Of a stretch of DNA of 64,000 nucleotides, positions 47,217-59,986 are shown in pieces. The stretch is taken from the NCBI GenBank assembly GCA_963813345.1, contig CAWEYR010000029.1, positions 58,979 to 122,978 on the forward strand. Direction: 5' to 3'. The translations under genes were made by a program, and so were the position numbers. This DNA comes from CAWDDA01 sp963813345. Lineage in GTDB: Bacteria > Acidobacteriota > Blastocatellia > RBC074. Below the pieces are notes generated by a model, which saw nothing but the letters and a program-made list of their open reading frames with translations, was not told the DNA's origin and did no database searches. Positions within the stretch are counted from its first letter, which is position 1, and every line of letters begins with the position of its first letter.

Positions 47217-48490
47217 ATGAACGCCGTTGGCACGCGGGATTGACAATGCTTCGGGATCTTCACTTGGTTGCGCGACTGCTGCTCTGGTGGGCGAGCGTAC
47301 CGTTTGTCGGCCTCCCCGATGACGCCGGATAGTCACGAGTACTGCACACTTGCCCCGCCGACGCTTCTCGATTTCAGCTTCCCGAGTCTTGTAAGAACGC
47401 CCGGTTATCCTCTCTTTTCTGACACTCTTTGGCCGGCCGCCCTGTGCCAATCTGAATGTAATCTTCCTGGCGCAGTGCATTCTGGACTCTGTGACGGCAG
47501 TCCTTGTCGCGCGCCTCGCGGCAAAACTTACCATCAAGACTATCGCAGCCGTGCCGCGTTCATAGCCGGCATCATGTGTGGGCACTCTCGCCGGTTGCCA
47601 CCACGGCTACCACATTTGTGATGACCGAGACGCTGTTTATGTTTTTCCTGGCAACGGCGCTGAACATCGCAGTCACTTCGAGCAAGCCCATCGGTGCTGT
47701 AGTTGAAGGCTTGTTCTGGACTGCTGCAACGCTGACGAGGCCTTCCGGTGTCCTGTTGCCTCTGATTGTGTGTTTCTTTCTATTCATTCGAAGTCGCATA
47801 GAGTGGCGTCGGCGTCTCATTCCACTTGTCGTATACGGTTTGTGCATAGGTGCGTGGATTGGGCACAACTATTCACCGAAGTGGTGAAGCCGTGATCGCA
47901 ACAATTAATCATTACTTTGGATCTACTCGTTTGAAGTCGCAGCCGTGCAAATACTCGATCACTATGGGCCGTTCCAATACGCGCACATGTGCGTTATCGA
48001 AGCGTCTCACGCGGAGACAAGTCGCGAAACAGTTTCAGAACAAATTCAGCGAAGAGATTCGAAGCCGCAATCCGGCGTTACCCTCGTCGCTTTACTCTGG
48101 GCTGAATGGGTTAATCGTTTCGGTAATGCGACCGACGCGTGAAGAGATGAGGGCAAGAGTTGAGTGGACGCTTTATGGCGAGCGCCTACACGCATCATTG
48201 GCGGTGTGTTTCAGACGATTCGGCCAGTACTGCGCTGGCCAAGAGGCGGACGATGGATGACGGTAATCTGAAGTTGTTGGATCGCTGCTTATACTCGCGG
48301 CTATCGTTGTTCTTGCTCTTCGCCGCGAATGGTGGCTGCTCAGCTTTGTCGTGGTACGTGTCTGCCTACTGCACTTCTCCTGCCGGGAGTTTGTGGTCTG
48401 TGGCGATTTCGCTCGATGGCTGAACCATTGTGGGTTGTGGCCGCTGCCCGGTGGGGTTCAGATTTTAGCACCGGTCACTATGGCGCCCGA
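47217..48490 (+). pseudogene. decayed GT39-like gene (copy 2)
   Basis: Matches 41910-43174 but needs many frame changes. Recognisable pieces are LLLWWASVPF, TPDSHEYCTLA, LDFSFPSLVRTPGYP, FVMTETLFMFFLATALNIAV and FWTAATLTRPSGVLLPLIV. Copy 1 has one indel over the same length, so copy 2 seems genuinely degraded. Confidence 0.82.
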
Positions 48491-48612
48491 AAGTCGAGTG
48501 CATAAATTCAACCTTGCTATCAGCAAATCGAACACGATTGATCTCAGGCTGGATCCTCAATGCGTGTTGAATCAATTCTTTCCTTTGCTGGTTCGCAAAC
48601 GCGCAAGAATAG
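48491..48612 (-). pseudogene. 3' end remnant of the minus-strand PD40 gene (copy 2)
   Basis: The sequence from AGTCGAGTGCATAAATTC to CAATTCTTTCCTTTGCTGGTT matches the 3' part of the copy 1 PD40 gene (43134-43400) with internal deletions. It shows that the gene was once complete here. Confidence 0.65.
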
Positions 48613-48839
48613 TGTAAACAGGGTACGTTGATAAATTCATCGGCCTCTCCTTCCGGTGACGCGTCATTGAGCTGAATAAGGTGAGCCGCGTTGTTGTTCA
48701 GCGCTGCCCAGTCTTACAATGAGCCATCAGTTTCACTCAATGACCCTCTTCGCGGCGGACGATAGGCTTACGGACTTTGGCCGTCTCCGTTTGGGTTCGT
48801 TTTTCCGCTCGTAAATCCCGGAAACTTGCCGGAACGGGT

Positions 48840-51119
48840 ATGGAGAAGAAACAAAAGCGCTTGTACGAATTCGGTCCTTTCCGGCTGGACGAGGCTGAGC
48901 GGTTGTTGCAGCGCGCGGGCGAAGTCGTTCCGCTGACCCCGAAAGCCTTAGACGTGTTGTTGATGTTGGTAAAACAGCCCGGACGGTTGTTGAAAAAGGA
49001 GACCTTGCTGCAGGCGGTTTGGCTGGACAGCTTTGTTGAAGAGAACAATCTGACCGACAACATTTCCCGCTTACGCAAGGTGCTCGGCGAGGGCGAGAAC
49101 GGGCAAAAGTTCATTGAGACCGTGCCGAAGAGCGGCTACCGATTTGTCGCTACCGTACGTGATGTCACAGACGAAGTAGACACTGTGGCAACGAAGCTGG
49201 ATCAGGGGCCGAGTCTAGGGTGCACGGGATCAAACTACGCCAGCGAGCAGTGATCATAAGCTCAGCCATAATCCTCGTAACAGTCACCGTTGCACTTTAC
49301 CTTGCGCTTCGTCGTGACTGGCAGAGTAATCCCTTGCCTCCGCCTCGAACCCTGTCGCAATTAACCTTTGATCCTGGCCTGGCTAGCGAACCGGCCTGGT
49401 CGCCGGACGGGCGCTTCATTGCCTACAGTTCCGACAAGAGCGGGAATTTCGACATCTGGGTGCAACCCGTTGGCGGGGGCGACGCCGGTACAGGTGACGT
49501 AAATCCCCTGCGCACGACTGGCAGCCGGACTGGTCGCCGGACGGCAGCCAGATTGTGTTCCGTTCCGAGCGTGAAGGCGGCGGGCTGTTCGTGGTGCCCT
49601 CACTGGGCGGGCGTGAGCGGAAAGTCTCGCCGTTCGGCCACCGTCCGCGATGGTCTCCCGATGGCTCACGAAGATTCTCTTCTCGAACGCGATCCTCGGG
49701 GGGCGGGAACTTGGGGGCGCCAAAAGTCTATGTGGTGTCGTTCGACGGGCACCCCACCACACGAGGTGCAGGCCGAATTCGTCAGTGAAAGGGTTCGTCT
49801 CACTGCGTTCGGCCGATTGGCATCCTGACGGTCAGCGCATCTCGCTGTTTGGCGAGGCCAGACAGCTCAGTTCATGGATTCTGGACGCTGCCGATGGCAG
49901 GCGGCACGCCGGTGGGGTCCGAACGGAGTGAAGAGGTCGAGAGATACTTCAAGGAGGCTGGCCTCGGTGTGGAGCCCAACGTCCGTTGGGCGCCTTCGGG
50001 CCGCGCCGTTTACTTCAAGGGAGTCTCGCGCGGTGTCAGAAACCTTTGGAAGGTCACCGTCGATCCGCGGACGCTCCGCTGGGTCGCGGGCCGGAACGCC
50101 TGACGACCGGTTTCCACGACACAGACATCGCCCTGTCGCCCAACGGCAAGAGACTGGCGTTCAGTGTGAGACAGGAGAGCACTCGCGCCTGGTCGTTGCC
50201 GTTCGACGCGCGCGCCGGCAGGCTGCGAGGCGACGCACAACCTGTCACCGCGACCGGGATGAATCCTGAAGGTCTCAACCTCTCGCACGATGGCAAGCAT
50301 CTGCTGTATGTCGCGAGCCGGCCGGGAACGAACGAGCGTGAGCTGCTGGAGAAGTCGCTGGACGACAACCGGGAGACGATGCTGACGTGCGGCGGTGCGA
50401 CGTCCGCATTCGCCCCGTGCTGGTCGCGCGACGGCACACGCATCGCGTACGCTGGTCGCCGCTCCGCGTACAGCGCGGCGAGATGCGTTTTCGATGCAAT
50501 GTTCTTCCTGCCGGGGGCGGTGACGAACAGATCGTCGCGTCAGGGGCGGACGACCTCACGTGGGATTGGTCTGCCGACGGACGGTGGCTCCTAGTTGGGT
50601 CTGACCGCGAGAGCCCGAGGCGATGGGGCGCGCTCGTGCTGTATCCCCTGTCGGCCGCGCCACGCGCCGAGGCGCAACGGCGCGTGATTACGTCGCACGC
50701 GGAGTACAGCCTCTTCGAGGCCCGCTTTTCACCCGACGATCGCTGGGTCGTGTTCCAGGCAACAAGAGCTGGCGACAACGCCACCATCTACGTCGTCGCC
50801 CCGTCGGGCGGTGCCTGGACGCGCATCACCGAGGACAATAGCTGGTCGGACAAGCCGCGCTGGTCGCCGGACGGGAAGACGATCTACTACCTCTCGAACC
50901 GCATCACGGGGTTTTTCAACGTGTGGGGCATCCGCTTCGATCCGGCGGGTGGCGAAGCCGGTGGGTGAGCCCTTTCGCGTGACGAACTGGGAAGGCCCCG
51001 GTCAAATGATTTCGCCGCAGATCAGCGACCTCAGTATGGCGGTTACCACTGACCGGCTTTTGCTCCCAATTGCGGAGGCGTCCGGTAATATTTGGATAAT
51101 GGAGAAAACCGATCGTTAG
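48840..51119 (+). CDS. winged-helix/PD40 propeller protein, opposite strand to its copy 1 paralogue (frameshifted)
   Basis: About 760 codons. ATG 48840 (MEKKQKRLYEFGPFRLDEAE) opens an OmpR-type winged helix (LTPKALDVLLMLVKQPGRLL, SFVEENNLTDNISRLRKVLGEG, FIETVPKSGYRFVATV). A TM segment follows (VIISSAIILVTVTVALYLAL), then PD40 repeats WSPDGRFIAYSS, WSPDGSQIVFRS, WSRDGTRIAY and WSPDGKTIYYLSNR, ending NIWIMEKTDR. Indels lie near 49240, 49480, 49670, 49790, 50100, 50460 and 50960. The propeller part (about 49370-50970) looks more GC-rich than its surroundings, so it may have a separate origin. Confidence 0.78.
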
Positions 51120-51149
51120 TGGCAGTCTGACCTTCAGGTTTCCGGAGAA

Positions 51150-51278
51150 AATGGTAACGCTGAAGGCGACTAATCTCATCGCTGCAATGACAATCTTACC
51201 AGCGCGCAGCGGCGAGCGGTCTTCCTCATCCAGCCTGAAAGGGCGGAATACAATTAGGCCGTTAATGTTCTCTTCCAT
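51150..51278 (-). pseudogene. 5' end remnant of the minus-strand winged-helix gene (copy 2)
   Basis: ATG 51278 opens MEENINGLIVFRPFRLDEED and RAGKIV, matching the first 30 or so residues of the copy 1 regulator (45272), then diverges. The upstream sequence (CTAGAAAGAAACTAG) also matches copy 1. The rest of the gene is gone. Confidence 0.8.
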
Positions 51279-51480
51279 AGCCCCCTGACGATCTCCGAGG
51301 TTTTTTCTAGAAAGAAACTAGACGCGTCAGAGGACTTGGAGCTCTCCGCTCGCTTAACGTTCCCGCGAAGTGAGCAAGTTCCGAAAAACCGGTCAACTCA
51401 TTCCAAGTGGTGTGCAGGTACTCAACATGATGGCACGCCGCCCGACTACAACCACAAAGGCCGATTAGAGGAAGAGATCA

Positions 51481-52444
51481 ATGAACCACCAACACATCCT
51501 GATGGACTTCACTTATCTGCCTTTTGACGACTTCTGTGCCGGCGTATGCCCAAACCATTCGCACCAGAACGGCGTCCTCATACCTCGAACGCGGCAACGT
51601 GTGGTTTGCCGAAGCCGAATATGATCGGGCGCTGGCCGATTACGATCTTGCTATCGCATCCGATCCAGGCCACGCCATCGCCTATTACAACCGCGCCTCG
51701 TGCTACTTCACAGAAAAGACTACTTCCGCGCACATACGGTTCTCGGCATCGTCATTCAACTCAATCCGCGCTTAACTGAAGCCTACGTTAATCGCAGCTA
51801 CATACTTCATTTGCAGGGAGATCTGGACGGGGTGATCAACGATAGCAGCAAAGCAATTGACCTCAATCCGCATCTGGTGGCTGCCTGGATCGATCGTCCC
51901 GTGAGCAGGACGGGCAAGGGGGACCTCAAGGGGGCGCTCTCCGATTTCGACCGTGCCTGAAGCTCCAGCCAGGCAATGCAGAGATCTATAACAATCGCGG
52001 TGTAACGCGATTTCGGCTGAGAGATTTCGACGGCGCCCTCAAAGACAGTACGCGGGCGGTTGAACTCCGACCGGATTCTGCCGAAGTCTTTGGTGATCGT
52101 GGCGGAGCGCGACAGATGAAAGGCGATCTCGATGGAGCGATAGCCGATTATGACCAGGCCATCATGCTGAATTCACTTCTAGGTATAGCGTGGTTCAATC
52201 GCGCGACATGTCGGAAGCCGAAGGAGACTTCGCGCACGCCGAGACAGATTTTACACAGGCTATTGAGTTGAAAACTGTTGTCGCCGACGCCTACGCCTAC
52301 CGCAGACTAGTGAGGCTGCTGAGGGGCAATGAGCGTGAGGCTGGAGGATTTCATCAAATGCCTGTTGTTCGACAAGACAGTGAAGGAGTCAGCTCGAGCA
52401 ACCGATCCGCGACGAAACAGCAGTTGGCAGGGGGAAACCCGTAA
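51481..52444 (+). pseudogene. decayed TPR gene (copy 2)
   Basis: Matches the TPR gene of copy 1 throughout: GAAGAGATCAATGAACC at the start, then YLERGNVWFAEAEYDRALADYDLAIASDPGHA-like text, YVNRSYILHLQGDLDGVI, IYNNRGVTRFRLRDFDGA and DLDGAIADYDQAI. Five or more frame changes and stops (near 51520, 51700, 51957, 52230 and 52330) break it. Confidence 0.82.
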
Positions 52445-52486
52445 ACAAGCATCATGCCGTAACTCGTCAGTAGCCAGTGCGGTAAT

Positions 52487-52535
52487 CGAGTTCAAGCTTT
52501 AGCTTGCCCTACAGCAGGCTAAAGCCTGAACTCTA
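52487..52535. repeat. short REP hairpin pair (copy 2)
   Basis: Cores CAAGCTTTAGCTTG (52493-52506) and CAGGCTAAAGCCTG (52515-52528) are separated by 8 bases. The second core carries paired changes that keep its hairpin. Bordered by GAGTT and AACTC. Confidence 0.8.
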
Positions 52536-52540
52536 AACCC

Positions 52541-54365
<1,825 letters not shown>

Positions 54366-54476
54366 TTGTCCAGAAACCTCCGAAGATTTCGCGTTTTTGC
54401 TGTTCCGCGAAGAAATTAGCACAGGAATTCCCGATGTGGAACTTTCAGGGATAATTGACCCCTTTCATGCAACACA

Positions 54477-54716
54477 ATGCGTACTAGAGCGAAACGAGAA
54501 TTATTTGTCGGGCTGCAGTATCTGCTAATCGGTATCGTGGCAGAGATTGCGGTGCTGCGGTGGTTTCGTCGCGATGATTTTGATCTGGCGACGCAGGTTG
54601 CCGCGTGGTGTCTGGTCGCTATTGTTCTCGGTCTTCTGCGGATCATTATCATTGTCCTCGCCAGCCAGGTGCGCCGCGATCAATGGCAGTCCATTTCGCG
54701 CCGGAATTGGATCTAA
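54477..54716 (+). CDS. small two-TM membrane protein
   Basis: 79 residues with two hydrophobic segments (LFVGLQYLLIGIVAEIAVL; VAAWCLVAIVLGLLRIIIIVLA) joined by a charged loop RWFRRDDFD. Basic ends suggest both termini are cytoplasmic. I do not recognise a family. It lies between the divergent M2 peptidase and the kinase-propeller gene. There is no clear ribosome site. Confidence 0.45.
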   Translation: MRTRAKRELFVGLQYLLIGIVAEIAVLRWFRRDDFDLATQVAAWCLVAIVLGLLRIIIIVLASQVRRDQWQSISRRNWI

Positions 54717-54773
54717 CTCCAAATAGCGTCAGAAGTGTGATAAATTCCGGGCTTTGCGGGCGTTGTAACAGCC

Positions 54774-57759
54774 ATGCGAGCCCCTGGCTCCCCGACCCGG
54801 ACGGAAGCGGCTTCTATGCCTCAGGGCAAAGATCAAGACGACGAGTTGCAAACCCGCCGCCACGAACATAGCGGTTCGAGTGAGGATACGCTCCTCGAAG
54901 AGACCGCATCCCTTGCCACCAATCTCGGACAGCTGGACAAACGCGAGCTCCGTGAGGACATCTCCCTCGAGGGAAGACACATCGGCCGCTACGACATCCG
55001 CACATTTCTTGGCCGGGGAAACATGGCTGTGGTCTATCTTGCGTACGACAACGTCCTCGAAAGGAATGTGGCTCTCAAATTCCTGCCCTCAGAGCATACA
55101 CTGGATGAACGGCGATTGAAGCTCTTCAGGACATGAGGCAAAGGCCGCTTCTGCTCTCAATCATCCGAACGTCATCACGATTCACGAAATAGGCGAAGCT
55201 GGCGGCGCGCATTTCATTGCTACCGAATTCATCGAAGGCCGAACACTTCGTGAGTTGATGGTGCCTGACACCATTTCTCTCGACGAAAAACTGCGGATTG
55301 CGATCGAGATCGGCAAGGCTCTCGATGTGACACATCGCAGAGGAATCGTTCACGGCGATGTAAAGCCTGAAAATACGATGATCAGACCCGATGGCCTGGT
55401 TAAGGTGCTCGATTTTGGACTCTCAAGACTGATGCAAGTTGAGAGCGCTGTTGCTGAAGCGCATCGAGAGCCCAGGCAGGGCGGCGGTGGAGCGGAAGCA
55501 ACACATAAGGGCGGTACGCCACGCTACATGTCTCCTGAGCAGGTTCGCGGAGAAGCCGGCGATGCGCGATCGGACATCTTCAGCCTGGGCGTGCTGACGT
55601 ACGAGCTATGCGTTCAGAAGCCTCCCTTTAGTGGAGAAACAATTCGCGATTTGTTCGATGCCATTTTGCATCACGAGCCCAAACCATTGGCGCTCCACTT
55701 GAAGACCGCACCAAAGTCGCTTTGCCAGACCCTCGACAAAGCCCTGAAGAAGAATCCTGATGAAAGGTATCAGACCGCAAGCGAGCTGCTCGTAGATCTC
55801 GAAAAAGCGAGAGCTGAGCTGGCTCAACCTCCGTGGTTGAAGAAGCACGCAAAGTTGTTGCTGGCTGCGGCTCTGATAGCGAGTATTCTTGCGATCGTCC
55901 TCTGGAAGATATCGCGACCGGGACCTGATGATCATCCGAGGGAAATAAGAACTCTCGATAAAGCGCGGATAGGAGAGGGTCTCGCGATTTCGCGGCCGTC
56001 TTTTTCGCCAGATGGTAAAGCAATCGCCTATAGCAAGAACGCGGACGGCTCGGACAATATCTGGATAAAACGTCTGGACGATCAGGCTCCGCGTCAGGTG
56101 ACGTTTAATGGCTACCTGGATCAAGGTCCTATATGGTCCCCTGATGGCTCAGAGCTGGCATTCGTTTCCAATCGTGAAGAGTGGTACGGGATCTGGAGAG
56201 TCCCCAGCGGCGGGGGAACACCTCGCAGGGTGGCACCGCTCACCGGACCAGGAGTTGCACTTTGTCGGTGGTCGAAGGATGGCAGGTTGATCTACTTTCA
56301 GATGGCAGCAAGCCTTCATCAACTCGAATTGGAGTCGGGGCGGATTACGAATCTGACCGACGGAGGCGAGAGTGGCAAAGCGCATGACTTTGCAGTCTCG
56401 CCTGATGAATCAAAAATCTCTTACTCGCTGCGCGTGGGTAACAATCAGCACATTTTTGTTTCACCACTGAAAGAAAACAGACCAAGACAGGTGACGTCGG
56501 GTTCGTCGAATAACACGGATTCGGTATGGTACAGCGACAGTCGCAATATCGCCTATATTTCGCAGAACACAGGCCCACCTCAGATACTCAAGGTAGCAAT
56601 CGATGGCGGCAAAGAGACGAGGATTACTTACGACGATTCGAACTACGAATATGTCAGCGCTTCTCCGGCAGGTGACATTCTCGCTGCCGTAGCTACTGAC
56701 AGCACGGCGAGCATCCTCTCCTGCTCATTGGACGGGCAGGAACGGATCGAGCAAACCGGAGATCCGAGACATTCCTTGTTGTTTCCTGACGTTTCCAGCC
56801 TCGCCGGAAAAATAGTCTTTCAGAAAATGCTTTCTGCCTCGCATTTTGAAGGCGAGCTCCTGATCACAAGACTTGGCGGGAAAGACCCGCCGGAAACGCT
56901 TGCTCAAAAGGGTGCTGCTGCCAGATGGTCACCTCAAGGCACGGCCATAGCCTTTCTTCAATTAGTCGACGGAAAACTGCACCTCGTCAGCAGGAATACG
57001 AACGAGGTCTCCGCCAGAGTTCTCGCGTCCCAAGTGGACGTTCTTGGGACAACTCGCGTCCCTGTGAATCAGATAGGAGTTAACTTCAGTTGGTCACCTG
57101 ATGGCAGGCGAATCGCTTACGCGTCTGTCGCGAACCCTCCGGAGCCAAGCAATATCCGTGTGGTATCAAGTGACGGCGCACCGCCGTCGATGGTCACAAA
57201 GAATGAGAATCCGGGACTCAGGCTCTCATCACCAATCTGGTCTCCGGATGGAAATACAATCGCGTTCACCCGGTCGCCAAGAGAATCAAAGGCGACCGGC
57301 AAATACGAGATCATGATGATTCGCGATGGCGTCGAGACGGCAATTCTGGAAGAGCAGTTTCGTCCGCGGCTTCTCGGGTGGTCCTCATCCGGCACCGAAG
57401 TTCTCATGGCAGTCGGGTCCAGCACAGAGCCAAGCCTTCTTCAAACAGTACGAGTGCACAGGGCGTCGCGGAAAGGACGTTCAGCCATAACACCAACCGC
57501 GATCGACTCCGCTTACCTTCACAGCTTCAAGCTATCTCCGGACGGGCGTCACGTTGCTTTCGTCCATAGAGTAGACAGCAAGGACAATATTTCGGTGGTT
57601 GATGTACAAACCGGCAAAATCTCGAAGCTCTCGCAGAGTAACGAGACTGGCCTTTATATCTCGGGGCTTACCTGGTCGAGCGACAGCACCAGGATCTTCT
57701 TCAGCCGACAGGAGACACTGGCGCGAGTTGTCTCGTTAGAGAGACCCGCTGACAAATGA
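54774..57759 (+). CDS. Ser/Thr kinase fused to a PD40 propeller, one frameshift
   Basis: About 995 codons. A charged N-terminal 65 residues precede the kinase domain: FLGRGNMAVVYLA (Gly loop), VALKFLP (Lys), HGDVKPENTM, VLDFGLSRL and GGTPRYMSPEQVRGEAGDARSDIFSLGVLTYEL. The catalytic loop has HGD instead of HRD, so it is a non-RD kinase that may not need activation-loop phosphorylation. One TM segment (LLLAAALIASILAIVLW, about residue 365) is followed by an extracytoplasmic propeller with PD40 units FSPDGKAIAYS, WSPDGSELAFVS, WSPDGRRIAYAS, WSPDGNTIAFT and LSPDGRHVAFVH. The indel is near 55130. The start is ATG 54774 or 54816. Looks like a transmembrane sensor kinase. Confidence 0.87.
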
Positions 57760-57784
57760 CTCGACAAAAAAAAGGAGAATGCTT

Positions 57785-58045
57785 ATGCCCTTTACAAGAA
57801 AGGAACACTTGTCCAATGCGTTTAACGAGGCGGTTGACCAGATGTATTCGAACGCGGCAAGTGATGAAGAAAAGGAACAAGTGCTTAATCTGGCGGAGAG
57901 GTGCATTCGTGAAATGACGTGGACCGGCAGGTACGTTTTTGATTACCTGCCAGGTGGATGCCAGCACCCGTTTGTTGAAGCTCCGGACGGCTCATGCGTA
58001 TTGCCGTTTGCAGATCAATCGTCGGAGACAGAACGATCGCAGTGA
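57785..58045 (+). CDS. small hypothetical protein with three Cys, follows the kinase
   Basis: 86 residues; AAAGGAG 7 bases upstream fixes ATG 57785 (not ATG 57779, which is too close). N-terminal half helical (FNEAVDQMYSNAASDEEKEQVLNLAE), C-terminal half with CIREM, GGCQHPF and GSCVLPFAD. There is no signal peptide or TM. It begins 26 bases after the kinase-propeller stop, so it could be its cotranscribed partner or substrate (inference). I do not recognise a family. Confidence 0.6.
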   Translation: MPFTRKEHLSNAFNEAVDQMYSNAASDEEKEQVLNLAERCIREMTWTGRYVFDYLPGGCQHPFVEAPDGSCVLPFADQSSETERSQ

Positions 58046-58051
58046 GGTAGG

Positions 58052-58207
58052 CTAGTGAGTGCTGAGTGCTGGGTGCTGGAGTGCTGAGTATGAGGTTTGA
58101 GTTCAAGCTTCAGCTTGTTGGTTGCATTCGAGTGATGAGCAAGGCTCAGAATGCAACCCCAAGCTAAAGCTTGAACTCAAACACTCAGCACTCAGCACTC
58201 AGCACTT
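58052..58207. repeat. nested palindrome: REP pair inside GTGCTGA-type heptamer arms
   Basis: Outer arms GTGAGTGCTGAGTGCTGGGTG (from 58053) and three CACTCAG units (to 58205). Inner cores CAAGCTTCAGCTTG (58104-58117) and CAAGCTAAAGCTTG (58160-58173), with TTGCATT/AATGCAACCCC next to them as in the RAYT-flanking copies. It joins the RAYT-type REP to the heptamer of the 20.1 kb element. Confidence 0.85.
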
Positions 58208-58213
58208 TTCTTT

Positions 58214-58978
58214 CTAGAGCATCAACTGACCGCCATTGATCTCGATCGTTTCTCCGTGAAGATAGCTCGACGCATCTGAAGCGAGAAACGCAATCACTCG
58301 GCCGACTTCCTCAGCCGTACCGAGGCGGCCGAGTGGGATTCCAGCAGTAAACTGAGCCAGAAGCTCCGGCGTCGACAGCCGTTCGTGAAACGGAGTCATG
58401 ATGACGCCCGGTGCTACGCCATTCACTCGCACGCCAGAGGGCGCAAGTTCGCGAGCCAGGCCCTTTGTAAAGCACATGACTGCCGCTTTCGCGGCTGAGT
58501 AGACGGCTGCGCCCGGCCCGCCTCCGTGATGACCTGCGATCGAGCCCACATTAATGATGGCACCGCGACGACGCTCGATCATCTCGCCCATCACCGCCTG
58601 TGAGCAGTAGAAAACGCTTTTGACGTTAAGGTCCATCACACGGTTCCAGAGGTCGTCCGTGAATTCCCGTATCGATCGCCGCTCGATCAAATCTCCGGCA
58701 TTGTTGACGAGTATGTCTATCGGACCAAGCTCGGCACGAACAGTATCGACAAGCTTTGTGACTCCTTCTCGCGTTGATACGTCGGCTTCTACGACGATGG
58801 TTTTGCGGCCGAGTGCTGCAACCATCTTCCGTCCCTCTTCTGCACCTTCGCGATTTCGATGATAGTTAATGGCGATCGCCGCACCGCATTCGGCGAGCGC
58901 CACTGCGGCCGCCCTCCCGATTCCGCTGCTGGCTCCCGTAACAAGGGCAACCTGCCCGCTCATATCCTGCTTATTCAT
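58214..58978 (-). CDS. SDR-family oxidoreductase (FabG-like)
   Basis: 254 residues. TGASSGIGRAAAV cofactor motif (about 14-26), VNNAGDL, catalytic Ser in INVGSIAGHHGG, YSAAKAAV, and the C-terminal GETIEINGGQLML typical of FabG-like enzymes. AGGGGA precedes ATG 58978. It starts 18 bases after the EamA gene stop, so the two form an operon. The substrate is unknown. Confidence 0.9.
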   Translation of the reverse strand: MNKQDMSGQVALVTGASSGIGRAAAVALAECGAAIAINYHRNREGAEEGRKMVAALGRKTIVVEADVSTREGVTKLVDTVRAELGPIDILVNNAGDLIERRSIREFTDDLWNRVMDLNVKSVFYCSQAVMGEMIERRRGAIINVGSIAGHHGGGPGAAVYSAAKAAVMCFTKGLARELAPSGVRVNGVAPGVIMTPFHERLSTPELLAQFTAGIPLGRLGTAEEVGRVIAFLASDASSYLHGETIEINGGQLML

Positions 58979-58996
58979 TATGTTCCCCTTGATTTG

Positions 58997-59953
58997 TTAT
59001 GCAGCTCCGATGGCTTCGCGACGAGAAATCAATTTCGAAAACAACCCCAGTCGCGAAACGGTCACACCGGTAAGAATTACAGCTGCGCCGACCCACCCTC
59101 TCCACTGGAGCCTTTCGCCAACTACCAGATAAGCGAAGAAGGCAGCTGAGACGGGTTCAAGCGCATACAAAATCGCCGCGTGACTCGGCGCCATCTTGCC
59201 CTGCGCCCACGTCTGCACAAGCGCCGCGAGAATCGTAGCGAACAGCGCCATGTATCCCACCTGGGCAGCGAACTTGAGCGTCAAAGGATTCTCACGCAGT
59301 TCAATAGCTACAAGACGCGGCAGGCTCGCCGGATCGGCAGCAAGTCCCCCCAAAGAATGAAGAATGATATATGCAGCCAGAGCAAGCAAAGCCACGGTGA
59401 TTACCTGGACCGATGCCAGTGTCCGCACGTCACTCCGCCTTCCAAAAACACTCGTGGCAACAATGTGAGCGGCCCATGCTGATGCCGCACACAAAACCAG
59501 AAAGTCGCCGCGATTGATAGACTCGCCCGCTTTCGGCAGACTGAGTATTGTGAAACCGGCGATCGCGAGCGCCAGCCCGGCCAGATTGTCACGTGTCGGC
59601 GGGATGCGAAAGACCAGATAACTGATTATCGGCGTGAAGACCAGATAAAGTCCGGTTATGAATCCGGCCTTTGATGCCGTCGTGTATACGATTCCTGAGA
59701 CCTGAAACGTAATGCCGGCGAAGACGCAAAGGCCGAGAATGACACCTTCGCGCACTTCGGAGGCCTGCAAGCGTCTGAAATGCCGCCAGAAGATAAGAAT
59801 GAACCCAAGCGATGCGAGTCCAAAACGAACGCTCGTATAGAAGAATGGAGAATGCGTGGTCACGATCTCCTTGGTGATCACGAACGTCGTGCCCCACATA
59901 AGTGCCAGCGCACCAAGCGCGAGATCAGCGCGAATGGATCTTTCGTCATTCAT
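58997..59953 (-). CDS. EamA/DMT-family transporter
   Basis: 318 residues with ten TM segments in two EamA halves: ALGALALMWGTTFVITKEIV and YTSVRFGLASLGFILIF in the first; LVLCAASAWAAHIVATSVFG, LVQTWAQGKMAPSHAAILYALEPV and VGAAVILTGVTVSRL in the second. Likely an exporter of metabolites or amino acids. Start ATG 59953 (MNDERSIRADL) is preceded by GCAGGA. Confidence 0.87.
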   Translation of the reverse strand: MNDERSIRADLALGALALMWGTTFVITKEIVTTHSPFFYTSVRFGLASLGFILIFWRHFRRLQASEVREGVILGLCVFAGITFQVSGIVYTTASKAGFITGLYLVFTPIISYLVFRIPPTRDNLAGLALAIAGFTILSLPKAGESINRGDFLVLCAASAWAAHIVATSVFGRRSDVRTLASVQVITVALLALAAYIILHSLGGLAADPASLPRLVAIELRENPLTLKFAAQVGYMALFATILAALVQTWAQGKMAPSHAAILYALEPVSAAFFAYLVVGERLQWRGWVGAAVILTGVTVSRLGLFSKLISRREAIGAA

Positions 59954-59986
59954 ACGATCCTGCAGTATACGGAAAAAGGGCATGTG

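Noticed and set aside
54774..54815. Firm start of the kinase-propeller gene at the first ATG
   Set aside because: ATG 54816 has an equally good upstream purine stretch, so the start was left open rather than claimed.
57779..57784. First ATG of the small Cys protein
   Set aside because: It lies one base after the ribosome site, too close for use; ATG 57785 has normal spacing.
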